A stretch of DNA of 64,000 nucleotides from Saprospira grandis str. Lewin (GCF_000250635.1 NC_016940.1:2776001-2840000); one strand, 5' to 3'. Shown: positions 31,950 through 40,425, counted from the first letter of the stretch. Notes: generated by a model not told the origin, from the sequence alone. A program made the numbers and translations.

Positions 31950-33308
31950 GGGACTGTTCAGGATTTTGTGTATCAGAATAAAATTTGGTCAATAGAGACT
32001 AGGAGGCGAGTGGTAAAATTTAGATGACCCGGTCAGGGAAACAGACACAAAGCTGGCTGAAAACTTTGGTCCAACCAGCTCGTTTGACCTTCCATCGTTT
32101 TTGAATTTGCATAGCGGCTAAATAGATAGATTTTATGGCCGCAGCATCATTTGGAAATGAGCGTTTGTTATTGGTATATTTTCTCAGGCCAGCATTAAAG
32201 CCTTCAATAATATTTGTGGTATAAATAAGCTTTCTGATTTCTTGAGGATAGTATAAAAAGACAGTGAGATTGTCCCAGTTTTTCTCCCAAGATTTAATGA
32301 TGTAAGGATAGCGATCACCCCATTTTTCTTCAAAATCTTGAAGCCGATTTCTGGCCTCAGCTTCATTAGGAGCTGTATAAATGAGCTTAATATCTTTGGC
32401 CACTTTTCTTCTATTAGAGGCTTCAACAACCTTCATAGAATTGCGAATTTGATGGACCACACAAATTTGATGAGCTGCCTGAGGAAAGACGGCCTCAACG
32501 CTTTGGTCCAAGCCAGCTAGATTGTCTGAGCAGATAAATAAAACATCCTTTACCCCTCTTGTTTTAATGTCATTCAAAGTTGTGGCCCAATTTGCAGCAG
32601 TCTCTTTTTCAAAGAGATACATGCCAATAATGTCTTGATAGCCTGCTAAATTAACCCCAAGTACAATCATGCAAACCTTGCTTTTAATCTGCCCATCCTC
32701 TCTAATTTTATAGTGAATCCCATCAATCCAAAGAATCGCATACTTCTCATCAAGAACCCGATTTTGCCACTCTCGAATACTATCTAAGAGGCTATTAGTA
32801 ATGGTTGTAATTTGACTCTTAGAGTACTGCTGACCATAAATTTCATCCATATACTCTACTATATCAGACAGGCTCATACCTTTAGCATACAATAGTGTAA
32901 TCACACTCTCCAGCTTAGCCGTCATCGATTTGTGTTTGGGGACTGTTACAGGGTCAAATTTACCCTCTCGATCTCTTGGTATTTCTATTTGTAATTTGCC
33001 ACTTTCCGTCTTGATCTTCTTTGAAGAATGGCCATTTCTGCGATTTTCTCCTTGGACTTCTTCGCCACGAGCATACCCTAAATGCGCTGACATTTCTCCT
33101 TCTAACAAACTTTGAATTCCTCGTTTTTTGAGGTCATCTGTTAGCTTGTCTAGCTCCTCAATGTTCTTCACATCTCCTAGTAGGCGGTTTAATAACTCTT
33201 CTTGTTTCTTGTCCATAGCGGTACTTTTTTTCTAAGTAATTAAATTGATATTAAACCTCCTAATCTTTACCCCTTTTTTAGCCCATACACAAAATTTTAA
33301 ACAGTCTC
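31950..33308 (-). mobile_element. Intact IS256-family insertion sequence (1359 bp)
   Basis: Left end GGGACTGTTCAGGATTTTGT and right end (reverse complement) GAGACTGTTTAAAATTTTGT are imperfect terminal inverted repeats continuing with GTAT. Flanking 8-bp direct repeats GATTTTGT are present at 31942-31949 and 33309-33316, the duplication size of IS256 elements. It carries one full transposase. Removing the element and one duplicate rebuilds GGACTGTTCAGGATTTTGTG, i.e. an end of the same family, so it inserted into a relic of itself. Confidence 0.85.
32020..33216 (-). CDS. IS256-family (Mutator-type) transposase
   Basis: DDE transposase of 398 residues, full length for the family. Seen: N-terminal DDLKKRGIQSLLEGEMSAHL, then LGYARGEEVQGENRRNGHSS and KTESGKLQIEIPRDREGKFD; catalytic Asp in ILWIDGIHYKIRED (about 164), second Asp in LFICSDNLAGLDQSVEAVFP (about 232), the H-x(5)-H-type stretch PQAAHQICVVHQIRNSMKVV, and catalytic Glu in YTTNIIEGFNAGLRKYTNNK (about 341). 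All three catalytic residues are present and there is no frameshift, so it may be active. It is the only gene in the element. Confidence 0.95.
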   Translation of the reverse strand: MDKKQEELLNRLLGDVKNIEELDKLTDDLKKRGIQSLLEGEMSAHLGYARGEEVQGENRRNGHSSKKIKTESGKLQIEIPRDREGKFDPVTVPKHKSMTAKLESVITLLYAKGMSLSDIVEYMDEIYGQQYSKSQITTITNSLLDSIREWQNRVLDEKYAILWIDGIHYKIREDGQIKSKVCMIVLGVNLAGYQDIIGMYLFEKETAANWATTLNDIKTRGVKDVLFICSDNLAGLDQSVEAVFPQAAHQICVVHQIRNSMKVVEASNRRKVAKDIKLIYTAPNEAEARNRLQDFEEKWGDRYPYIIKSWEKNWDNLTVFLYYPQEIRKLIYTTNIIEGFNAGLRKYTNNKRSFPNDAAAIKSIYLAAMQIQKRWKVKRAGWTKVFSQLCVCFPDRVI

Positions 33309-33373
33309 GATTTTGTGTATCAGAATAAAAGGGACTGTTCAGGATTTTGTGTATCAGAATAAAATTGGGCCTT
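33309..33373. repeat. Split and solo IS ends right of the intact IS
   Basis: 33309-33330 is the right half of the interrupted end (GATTTTGTGTATCAGAATAA). Immediately after comes a further complete end, GGGACTGTTCAGGATTTTGT followed by GTATCAGAATAAAA (33331-33364), with no transposase attached. Confidence 0.75.
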
Positions 33374-33400
33374 TAGCTTGTTAGGATTTGGCCAATCATC

Positions 33401-33568
33401 GCCTAGGGACAAGCCCCTAGGCTAATCCAATGGAGTCAGCCCTCTGCGAGGGCCTCAACTATTGATATACAAGGCCTTGTTCAGTTGTTATCGCAAAGAA
33501 GTAGCTTATCCAAAGGCCCTCTTTAGAGGGCTGTCTAAAAAAGCTAGCCTAGGGGCTTGTCCCTAGGC
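33401..33568. repeat. Nested inverted-repeat element (168 bp)
   Basis: Outer arms 33401-33424 and 33545-33568 are exact reverse complements over 24 bases. Each arm is also self-complementary (CCTAGGG-ACAAG-CCCCTAGG). Inside, CAGCCCTCTGCGAGGGCCT (from 33437) is mirrored by AGGCCCTCTTTAGAGGGCTG, each again a small hairpin (GCCCTC/GAGGGC). The 60-base centre is AT-rich and has no gene. The arrangement resembles a MITE-like or stem-loop element with hairpin-tipped arms. No target duplication is obvious. Confidence 0.78.
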
Positions 33569-33581
33569 AGCAAAAAGGAGA

Positions 33582-33606
33582 AACACAAAATTTTAAACTG
33601 GCTCGA
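33582..33606. repeat. Relic IS right end
   Basis: ACACAAAATTTTAAACTGGC followed by TCGAT matches the intact IS right end (ACACAAAATTTTAAACAGTC then TCGAT) with two mismatches, 270 bp away from the intact element. It bounds the gene-free zone on the right. Confidence 0.65.
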
Positions 33607-33617
33607 TCCAATAGCAT

Positions 33618-33811
33618 AAATAAGCCGCCCTATGGCCGAAGGCCAAACGGCCACAACAAGCCCTTTAGGGCGCAGTTCGACGACCAACGGGAGTAACCGA
33701 TGTGCAGCAGTGCGGCGCAGCCGCAGACCAAGGCGGCAAAGCCGCCGCAGGGCCGAGCGAATAGCGAGCTGCGCAACGTAGCGCCGACGACCGAAGGGAG
33801 GCGGAGGCCCC
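33618..33811 (-). repeat. Modular interspersed element, copy 11 (class B with extra module)
   Basis: Minus-strand head GGGGCCTCCGCCTCCC at 33811, 6 bases after the stop of the TauE-like gene. Core CTCGCTATTCGCTCGGCCCT, variable stem GGCGGC-TTT-GCCGCC, GGTCTG with CGGC-TGC-GCCG. The tail is replaced by CATCG plus the GTTACTCCCGTTGGTCGTCG module (33673-33697), then CGCCC-TAAA-GGGC, TTGTTGTGGCC and GGCC-TTC-GGCC. Confidence 0.82.
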
Positions 33812-33817
33812 AAAAAA

Positions 33818-34561
33818 CTATTTAAAAATCAGAATGAGTCCGAGGATAATGAGCAGGCCATAAACCAATTTATTGAAGAGGGCGGGATTGGATAATTTTT
33901 GGTTAAAAAAGCGGCCGAGGAATACGCCTAGCGCAATTGGAATTAAAGCAAAAGCAGCCATTTTTAGGATCTCAGGAGAGTAGCGGCCCATATAGGCGTG
34001 GCCCGAAACGACGGCTATGCCCAAAAGCATAAAATAGCCTTGCATAGTTACGCGGAAAATGGCGGGTGGCCATGCTCTGAAGTTGCCGTAGAGCACTCCG
34101 GCGGGGCCAGCCACATTATAGGCGCCCCCAAACAGTCCGCCCAAAAGGCCAAAGAGGTAGCCCCATTTTCGGCCTTCGGGCCCTTTGGGCTCGCCCAAAT
34201 CTTCGGCAATTTGATAGCTCTGATATAGTTTGAAGACGGCAAAGGCCATAATGAGGAGGCCCAGCAATTTGCGCATCCAAAAGGCGGGCAAATACTCGCC
34301 CATAGAAAGGCCGATGGGGGCGGCCAACAAGGCCCCAATTAAGAAGGGCCAAAGCTCTTTCCAGTCGACCTGCTTAAAATCTTGAAGGAGAATATAGGCG
34401 CTGCCGCCCAAGGCCAAAATGGCCACCAAGGGTACCGCCTGATCTAAGCCCAATAATAAGGTCAGCAAAGACATATTGACCATCCCCTCGCCAAAACCAA
34501 AAGTAGATTTGACCAAAGAAGCAAGAAAAATAACAGCCATGACCCCAATAAAAATTAACAT
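33818..34561 (-). CDS. TauE/SafE-family (sulfite exporter-type) membrane protein
   Basis: Inner-membrane permease of 247 residues from the ATG at 34561 (MLIFIGVMAVIFLASLVKST). The frame runs 54 codons further upstream, but those codons cross the promoter found at 34671-34702. About eight hydrophobic segments are seen. The family signature is STFGFGEGMVNMSLLTLLLG near the N-terminus, repeated in the second half by GYLFGLLGGLFGGAYNVAGP. The substrate (sulfite, sulfonate or other anion) cannot be told. It is divergent from tex, 205 bases apart. Confidence 0.86.
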   Translation of the reverse strand: MLIFIGVMAVIFLASLVKSTFGFGEGMVNMSLLTLLLGLDQAVPLVAILALGGSAYILLQDFKQVDWKELWPFLIGALLAAPIGLSMGEYLPAFWMRKLLGLLIMAFAVFKLYQSYQIAEDLGEPKGPEGRKWGYLFGLLGGLFGGAYNVAGPAGVLYGNFRAWPPAIFRVTMQGYFMLLGIAVVSGHAYMGRYSPEILKMAAFALIPIALGVFLGRFFNQKLSNPALFNKLVYGLLIILGLILIFK

Positions 34562-34670
34562 AATTGCTTGTTTACTGAACTTCAGCCAGACTGCATTCTT
34601 GGGCCAAAAGGAGGGGAGCAAGGAGAGCAGAATAACCGTCTTAGCAAAGCTCAAATCAGAAAATATGGGG

Positions 34671-34702
34671 CAAAAGTACGCTTTTCTGGCCCGCCAAACA
34701 AA
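34671..34702 (-). promoter_or_regulatory. Promoter of the TauE-like gene
   Basis: On the minus strand, TTTG (34702-34699) and TACTTTTG (34678-34671) are separated by exactly 20 bases, matching the Bacteroidota consensus. The start site would be near 34664, leaving a leader of about 100 bases. Confidence 0.65.
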
Positions 34703-34765
34703 AGGCGTTTGCAAGCTCCCCAAAAAGCCATTATCTTATGCCCCTTAACTCAAAGCGCTACTTTT

Positions 34766-36883
34766 ATGATCGAACGTATTGCGAAACTGCTAAATATTCA
34801 TGCTCAGGCTGTATCTAGAGTCATTGAGCTCTTTGAATCTGGGGCCACTATCCCCTTTATTGCTCGTTATCGAAAAGAGGCCAGTGGGGGCCTGAATGAG
34901 GTAGACCTCATGGCGATTAAAGACGAATGGGAAAAACAACAGGAAATAGAAAAGCGGCAGGCTTTTATCCTAGAAAAAATTGAGGAGCAAGGCAAGCTAA
35001 GCGATGAGCTGGCCAAGAAAATTAAGAACTGCTTTGAGCTGCATCTGCTCGAAGATCTTTATTTGCCCTATAAGAAAAAGCGAAAAACCAGAGCCGATAA
35101 GGCCCGTGAGTTTGGTCTAGAGCCCTTGTCGGAGCTGCTTTGGGCCCAAAAAGATTTTGATCTAGATGCCATTGTAGAGCCCTTACTCTCTGAGGAAGTT
35201 TTGGATGAAGAGGATGCCCTAGAAGGGGCCAGAGATATTATTGCCGAGCGGATTAACCAAGATGAAAGAGCTCGGGCCACCGTTCGCCAGCATTATCAGA
35301 AGCGGGCTCGCTTTAAGGCGGAAGTGGTAGCGGGCAAAGAAGAAGAGGCCCAAAAATATAAAAACTACTTCGAGCTGGACCGTCCGCTCAAGCAATTACA
35401 AGCGCATCAGATATTGGCTGTTTTGCGGGCCGAAAAAGAGGGCCTGCTCAAGGTCCAATTGGCCCCCAATGAAGATTATGTACTCAATGATCTTTGTGGG
35501 CAGTTTATCCGCAGAAGTTGCCCTGATCGTTGGGCCGAACAACTGGATATGGCCATAGAAGATGCCTATAAACGGCTGATGAAGCCCTCTATTAGCAATG
35601 AGTTTGTGAAGCAAGCCAAGGCGCAGGCCGATTTGGCCTCCATACAGATTTTTGCCGATAACCTCCGCCAATTGCTGTTGGCCTCTCCCTTGGGCAACAA
35701 AAGAATGATGGCCATTGACCCTGGCTATGCCACCGGTTGTAAGCTAGTTTGTTTGTCGGCTACTGGTGAACTACTTGAAGATACCGTCATTTATCCCACA
35801 CCACCTCGTAACCGCAAGTTTCAGGCTACCGATACGGTTTTGGACCTGATTGAAAAGCATCGGATAGAAGCGATTGCGATTGGGAATGGAACGGCAGGCC
35901 GAGAAACAGAGCAGTTTATTCGCCAACTTCCCTTTGAGGGAACGCCCCCAGCCATTTTCTTGGTCAATGAAAGTGGGGCTTCTATTTACTCGGCTTCTGA
36001 AATTGCTCGCCAGGAGTTTCCCGATAAAGATATTACGGTTCGTGGAGCGGTTTCTATTGGGCGCCGTTTGATGGACCCCTTGGCCGAGTTGGTAAAAATT
36101 GATCCTAAATCTATTGGGGTGGGGCAGTACCAGCATGATGTGGACCAAAAACAGCTGCAAAATAAATTGGGTGCGGTAGTCGAAAGCTGCGTAAATGCGG
36201 TAGGGGTGGACCTCAATACCGCCAGTGAATATCTACTTACCTATGTTTCGGGTTTGGGGCCTGCCTTGGCCCGCAACATTGTCGATTATCGCCGCTCGAA
36301 GGGGGCCTTTAAGAGTCGGCAAGAACTGCGCTCGGTTAAGCGCTTGGGCGAAAAAGCCTTTGAGCAGGCAGCGGGCTTCTTGCGCATTCGGAAAGGGATT
36401 CATCCATTGGATAATACGGGGGTGCATCCAGAGGCCTATCCGATTGTAGAGCAGATGGCCAAGGATCTCAATGCCAGCATTGCGGACCTTATTGCGGATA
36501 AGAGTTTGCGCAAAAAGATTCAGCTCAAAGATTATGTACAGGGTGAAATTGGGCTACCTTCTTTGCATGATATTATGAAAGAGCTGGAGAAACCTGGCCG
36601 CGATCCTCGTCCGCCCCGCCAAGTTTTCCAGTTTGCCGATGTGCATCAGATAGAGGACCTCAAAGAGGGGATGAAGTTGCCGGGCATCGTGACTAATATT
36701 ACGGCCTTTGGGGCTTTTGTGGATATTGGAATTAAGGAAAACGGGCTTTTGCATAAGTCTCAGATGAGCCATCAAAGAGTAGATGATCCTGGTCGCTTTG
36801 TGAAATTGGGCCAAGAGTTAGAAGTGACTATTGTGGGTTTGGAGCTAGGCCGCAAAAGGATCCAGCTCTCGATCATAGAGTAG
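34766..36883 (+). CDS. tex: Tex-family S1 RNA-binding protein
   Basis: Transcription accessory protein of 705 residues from the ATG at 34766 (MIERIAKLLNIHAQAVSRVI). The upstream in-frame extension to 34568 crosses the divergent promoter and is rejected. Order of domains: N-terminal helical Tex region with TIPFIARYRKEASGGLNEVD, YqgF-like RNase H fold (MAIDPGYATGCKLVCLSATG, about 315-440), helix-hairpin-helix (TYVSGLGPALARNIVDYRRS, about 492-520), and a C-terminal S1 domain (LPGIVTNITAFGAFVDIGIK, about 632-703). Full length for the family. Cytoplasmic nucleic-acid binding; exact role is uncertain even in model species. Confidence 0.96.
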   Translation: MIERIAKLLNIHAQAVSRVIELFESGATIPFIARYRKEASGGLNEVDLMAIKDEWEKQQEIEKRQAFILEKIEEQGKLSDELAKKIKNCFELHLLEDLYLPYKKKRKTRADKAREFGLEPLSELLWAQKDFDLDAIVEPLLSEEVLDEEDALEGARDIIAERINQDERARATVRQHYQKRARFKAEVVAGKEEEAQKYKNYFELDRPLKQLQAHQILAVLRAEKEGLLKVQLAPNEDYVLNDLCGQFIRRSCPDRWAEQLDMAIEDAYKRLMKPSISNEFVKQAKAQADLASIQIFADNLRQLLLASPLGNKRMMAIDPGYATGCKLVCLSATGELLEDTVIYPTPPRNRKFQATDTVLDLIEKHRIEAIAIGNGTAGRETEQFIRQLPFEGTPPAIFLVNESGASIYSASEIARQEFPDKDITVRGAVSIGRRLMDPLAELVKIDPKSIGVGQYQHDVDQKQLQNKLGAVVESCVNAVGVDLNTASEYLLTYVSGLGPALARNIVDYRRSKGAFKSRQELRSVKRLGEKAFEQAAGFLRIRKGIHPLDNTGVHPEAYPIVEQMAKDLNASIADLIADKSLRKKIQLKDYVQGEIGLPSLHDIMKELEKPGRDPRPPRQVFQFADVHQIEDLKEGMKLPGIVTNITAFGAFVDIGIKENGLLHKSQMSHQRVDDPGRFVKLGQELEVTIVGLELGRKRIQLSIIE

Positions 36884-36887
36884 GTTT

Positions 36888-37022
36888 GGCCCAGCGCTGC
36901 GCAGCCGTGGCCCGCAGGGCCAGACCCAAGCCGCCGCAGGCGGCTGCAGGGCCGAGCAGACCTGCGAGCGGCGCAGCATAGCGGCGGCCGACCTAGGCGA
37001 AGCCTAGCCGGCCGCGGGCCCC
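36888..37022 (-). repeat. Modular interspersed element, copy 12 (class C)
   Basis: Minus-strand head GGGGCCCGCGGCC with inner hairpin GGCTAGGC-TTC-GCCTAGG and the CCGCTATGCTGCGCCG block, core CTCGCAGGTCTGCTCGGCCC, variable stem GCCGCC-TGC-GGCGGC, GGTCTG with GGCCC-TGC-GGGCC, tail CAGCGCTGGGCC that starts 5 bases after the tex stop. Head GGCCC pairs with tail GGGCC. Confidence 0.86.
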
Positions 37023-37053
37023 AAATCCTAGTTATTATAGGTATAGGTAAAAT

Positions 37054-37092
37054 AAAAATGCCATTCCCCGAGAAGAGGAATGGCATTTTTTT
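37054..37092. terminator. Bidirectional terminator between tex and the T9SS cargo gene
   Basis: The stem AAAAATGCCATTCC / GGAATGGCATTTTT with a 9-base loop and A/T runs on both sides, between convergent genes. Confidence 0.85.
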
Positions 37093-37108
37093 ATGCTGCA
37101 CCAAAGGC

Positions 37109-38767
37109 TTAGTGCGTTTTGATCAGCTCTTTAGTTTGTTGGAAATCGGGAGCAGCGACTTGGATGAGGTACAAGCCAGCGGGCCAATCTTGAGCGGGAA
37201 GTTGAATCAACTGATGTCCGACTTGAGTTTGGGCATCTTGCTCATAAATCAATTGGCCGATAGCATCAAAAACGCGGATTTGTAGGTCGCGCTCTTGGCT
37301 AGACAAGATATCGATTTGGGCGTTACCGCTAGCGGGATTGGGGAAAATGCGAATATTTTCCTCTGCTGTTTCGCCATAGAGGCGAGCGACCACCGTGGGG
37401 CTATAGCTGAAAGTGCCATCATTATTGACTAGGCGAAGGCGGTAGTAATAATTGACATTAGGCAAGACCTCATAATCATCTAATTGATAGTCTTGGATCA
37501 ATTGGCTATTGCCTTGGGCATAAACCTGATCTAAAAAGCTAAATTGGCTGTTGTCTAAGCTGCGTTCTACCTCAAAATGAGCGAGATCATCCTCTTCTTC
37601 GGTGCTCCAATCTAGCTGAATGTAGTTATTTTCGATAGGCGTAGCCTCTAGGTCCAGCAGCTTATTTTGGGCCAAAAGGATGTCGGCAGCGGCCAGCCCA
37701 AACTGAGAGAAGCCATTGAAGCCCGTGCGCTCTAGAGAGACGGGGCTACCGCCACAATCGTCGGCGGTACCGGCAACGGCATTATCTTTAGTCACTAGCC
37801 AAACGGTTTTGGCGGGAAAGTTATCATCTTGTGGCCAAACTCTTACGGCATAATCGCCAGCGCCAGCGCCTGTAAAATCATCAAAGACCCATTGGCCATG
37901 ATCTAGGCCGCCCCAGTAATCAATTTGGTAGCCGCTACATTCTAGCTGGCTGCCAAAGCTATTGTCTAGGCCAGTTTGGAAGTAGCCCGTGATGACATCA
38001 TAATTATTGGCACCAGAAAAATCGAGATGAATGTACTGCATACCTCTTTGAGCGCCCGCTGCGGCGGGTTCTAGGCCCAAGACATAGCCATAGGTTCCGC
38101 CAGCGGCAGAAATAGCTCGGCGGAGTTTTCCTTGTACATAGCCATTATCAAAGGCCGACATATTTCCGTTGGTATTTACGGTATTGTCGAGCATATTGGC
38201 TAGGCCAGCTGTGGGGTTCATTAGGCCAAAAACGGCGGGATAAGCAGCGCCATTAGTGGGTAGGGCAGAGGGATCTGCGGTGATAATTCGGTTGGCCGTA
38301 GCGGCTCCGGGGCCGTTAAAATCTACGGTATTGCGTACATCGGCTACATTTCCCGTTCCATTGAGCCAAACCACGCCTTGGTCATTGGCCAATTGAAGGT
38401 TATAAAAAGAGCCATCATCTACGCCAGTGGCGGCCTGTCCACCTCGAACGGCATAACTACCGCTAATGAACTGCGTTTGTCCAGCATTGACATCATCATT
38501 GATGAGTTTGGTTGTTCCCGTTCCTCTTTGCTGAAAGAGGTTATCGGAGTACATATTTCCCTGTACTTCTAGGTAGCCGTCATGGTCCATCAGGGCGGTT
38601 GCGCCCATCTGATGCACATCTCCCATAACATAAACATCGGCTCCGGCTTGGACCTTAATCAGGGCGCCATCATTGTAGAGCTCATTATTGTGCTGTGCCC
38701 AGCTACTTAGGCTAAGTAATAGAAAGCTACTACTGAGCAGCCATTTTTTGTAGTTGTTCAATGTCAT
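37109..38767 (-). CDS. Secreted protein with type IX secretion C-terminal sorting domain
   Basis: Exported protein of 552 residues. The N-terminal signal is MTLNNYKKWLLSSSFLLLSL (cleavage near SSWAQ). The first 250 residues are Gly/Asn/Asp-rich with beta-helix-like or autotransporter-like composition; residues about 370-470 form a fibronectin-III-like domain (IQLDWSTEEEDDLAHFEVER). The last 75 residues are a T9SS type A sorting domain (IRIFPNPASGNAQIDIL, then WPAGLYLIQVAAPDFQQTKE), which directs export through the type IX system and attachment or release at the surface. It agrees with PorP- and PorE-like genes at 15-19 kb. Binding target unknown. Confidence 0.88.
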   Translation of the reverse strand: MTLNNYKKWLLSSSFLLLSLSSWAQHNNELYNDGALIKVQAGADVYVMGDVHQMGATALMDHDGYLEVQGNMYSDNLFQQRGTGTTKLINDDVNAGQTQFISGSYAVRGGQAATGVDDGSFYNLQLANDQGVVWLNGTGNVADVRNTVDFNGPGAATANRIITADPSALPTNGAAYPAVFGLMNPTAGLANMLDNTVNTNGNMSAFDNGYVQGKLRRAISAAGGTYGYVLGLEPAAAGAQRGMQYIHLDFSGANNYDVITGYFQTGLDNSFGSQLECSGYQIDYWGGLDHGQWVFDDFTGAGAGDYAVRVWPQDDNFPAKTVWLVTKDNAVAGTADDCGGSPVSLERTGFNGFSQFGLAAADILLAQNKLLDLEATPIENNYIQLDWSTEEEDDLAHFEVERSLDNSQFSFLDQVYAQGNSQLIQDYQLDDYEVLPNVNYYYRLRLVNNDGTFSYSPTVVARLYGETAEENIRIFPNPASGNAQIDILSSQERDLQIRVFDAIGQLIYEQDAQTQVGHQLIQLPAQDWPAGLYLIQVAAPDFQQTKELIKTH

Positions 38768-38863
38768 GAATTTATATTTTAGTTGAAGTCGTTTTCTGCA
38801 AACGAGCTAGTTTAATTTTTTGTTTTGTCTCTGCTGGGTTTAGCCTATAATAATACGTAAAAA

Positions 38864-39919
38864 TTAGCGATAAGGCTTCTTTGGACCTGCAGCAACCTGT
38901 AATTTTGCCGATATATTTAGATCCTGTTCTTGGTCCAAAAAGGCATTTTCATCTGATTTCCCCCAATAGTTGGGCCCAATGACAATGGGCGCAGGCTCAT
39001 CCGAACAAGGCGAAAAAAGGGCCAATTGATAGCGCTTGCAGTCCATAAAGTTATTTTCTTCTACCAAAGTCTTGCCTTTATTGGCATATTGGCAAGAAAG
39101 CTTGAGGTTAGTCGAATTGCCCTTAAATTGATTCTGTCGAATATTCAGGCTAGACCGCCGACTCATTTTCTGCAACTTGATGGCCACTCCCTCAAATTGC
39201 TCAAATTCATTGTTTCGGATGTTAATTAGGCCGCCACCTAGCATCCAAACCACTAGGCCCGAATGTCGTCCGTAGTTTGTAAACTTTTTGAGCTGGTTGT
39301 TCTCAAAATCAGTGCTGCCCCCCAACATAATCGAGTTGCAGTTTTCTATTTCATTGCCCATCACTTTGGCCATGCTGCTGTTGCGCACATTCAGGGCCCG
39401 GTCGCAGTTTCTAATCTCCGAGTCAATCAACTGAATTTTTGCTTGCCGCTCCGACTGAATGGCCGTATAGCAGTCTTCTATTTTGCAGTTTCTAATGCTC
39501 AAATGACAGCCTTCGGTCCGCAAAAGCTGGGCGGGAGCTTCACCAATGCCAAAAAACTCACAATATTCAAATTGTGTGCTCCGAACTTGGCCCTCTTCAT
39601 AATGCAGGCAATTATGATAGAAGCGCAAACCGTTCCAAGGTGCATTATTATGCCCCAAAAAACGAATCGGCTTGCGTTTGCTGCCTATGGCCGAAAGTCC
39701 ACCTTTGACCAAAATTTGGGTTTCATGCGCAAATTGCAGCTCTACGCCCGCCTCAATCCGCAAACAGGCCCCCTCGGCAATGAGTAGGTTTTGCGTAATA
39801 ATATAAGGGCTATTGGCCCGCAACCATTCGGTATCTTCCAAAATGGGCCCTTCTATATAGGTGGTGGCCCCCAAACTGAGCGGCAGTAAAAAAAATAATA
39901 AAAATATCTTGCTCCACAT
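38864..39919 (-). CDS. Secreted right-handed beta-helix protein
   Basis: Exported protein of 351 residues, signal MWSKIFLLFFLLPLSLGATT. The body consists of repeating short strands typical of a right-handed parallel beta-helix (LIDSEIRNCDRALNVRNSSM, AKVMGNEIENCNSIMLGG, LVEENNFMDCKRYQLALF), with N-x-F and asparagine-ladder patterns as in pectate-lyase-like or NosD-type folds. No catalytic site is identifiable, so binding or structural roles are as likely as polysaccharide cleavage. It has no sorting domain at the C-terminus (ends VAAGPKKPYR). It is a single gene, upstream of (same strand as) the T9SS cargo gene. Confidence 0.8.
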   Translation of the reverse strand: MWSKIFLLFFLLPLSLGATTYIEGPILEDTEWLRANSPYIITQNLLIAEGACLRIEAGVELQFAHETQILVKGGLSAIGSKRKPIRFLGHNNAPWNGLRFYHNCLHYEEGQVRSTQFEYCEFFGIGEAPAQLLRTEGCHLSIRNCKIEDCYTAIQSERQAKIQLIDSEIRNCDRALNVRNSSMAKVMGNEIENCNSIMLGGSTDFENNQLKKFTNYGRHSGLVVWMLGGGLINIRNNEFEQFEGVAIKLQKMSRRSSLNIRQNQFKGNSTNLKLSCQYANKGKTLVEENNFMDCKRYQLALFSPCSDEPAPIVIGPNYWGKSDENAFLDQEQDLNISAKLQVAAGPKKPYR

Positions 39920-40044
39920 AAGTATTAGCTAATTAGGGTTGGACAAAACAGCCTAAAGATAAAGAACTTAGCTCGAAATATCATAGCAAAATAAATTCCT
40001 TTTACCGCAGGAACAACTGCTTGTAAGCTAGTTTTTCTTTTTTT

Positions 40045-40178
40045 GGGGCTGCCCCTTCGGCCCTTTGGGCCTTGGGTCGGGCCATTTCGCAGCTCGCAGG
40101 TCTGCTCGGCCCTGCAGCGGCTGCGCCGCTTTGGTCTGCCGCCTTCGGCGGCCCTGCTACAGCCCCTCAGCCGAGGGC
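40045..40178 (+). repeat. Modular interspersed element, copy 13 (class A)
   Basis: Head GGGGCTGCCCCTTCGG with inner hairpin GGCCC-TTT-GGGCC, GGTCGGGC, core AGCTCGCAGGTCTGCTCGGC, variable stem AGCGGC-TGC-GCCGCT, GGTCTG with GCCGCC-TTC-GGCGGC, tail CCCCTCAGCC. Head GGCTG pairs with tail CAGCC. It lies in the gap between the beta-helix gene start and a TonB receptor gene end. Confidence 0.86.
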
Positions 40179-40209
40179 AATTTCTTTGCTTTGGTGGCTT
40201 GAGCATAAA

Positions 40210-40245
40210 AAAAGGTCCAAAGTCAAAGCTTTGGACCTTTTAGGT
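40210..40245. terminator. Hairpin AAAAGGTCCAAAG / CTTTGGACCTTTT
   Basis: A 13-bp stem with a 6-base loop between repeat copies 13 and 14. It could end transcripts from either side, but no gene reads into it directly on the plus strand. Confidence 0.6.
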
Positions 40246-40292
40246 GGTGATTAGCGGGATAAACTGCCTAGGCATTAAAAAAGGGCCAAGAG

Positions 40293-40417
40293 CAATTGGC
40301 CTAGCGATGTGCAGCAGTGCGGCGCAGCCGCAGACCAAGCAAAAAACTTGTTTTTTGCGCAGGGCCGAGCGAACAGCGAGCTGCGAAACGTAGCGCCTGC
40401 CGCAGGCAGGAGGCCCC
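40293..40417 (-). repeat. Modular interspersed element, copy 14 (class B)
   Basis: Minus-strand head GGGGCCTCCTGCCTGCGG, starting 8 bases after the stop of the TonB receptor gene. Core CTCGCTGTTCGCTCGGCCCT, variable A/T stem GCAAAAAA-CAAG-TTTTTTGC, GGTCTG with CGGC-TGC-GCCG, tail CATCGCTAGGCC. Compare copy 9: same class, but an unrelated stem in the variable slot. Confidence 0.87.
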
Positions 40418-40425
40418 AAATCCAA

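Noticed and set aside
31124-31981. A 285-residue protein (forward) or 219-residue protein (reverse) encoded by the tandem array
   Set aside because: Both arise from the 42-bp unit length; there is no signal, no flanking domain and no sound start context. Kept as a noncoding repeat, with the coding option noted in the findings.
34568-34765. N-terminal extension of Tex by 66 residues
   Set aside because: The extension crosses the promoter and start of the divergent TauE-like gene; the family's standard N-terminus begins at the ATG at 34766.
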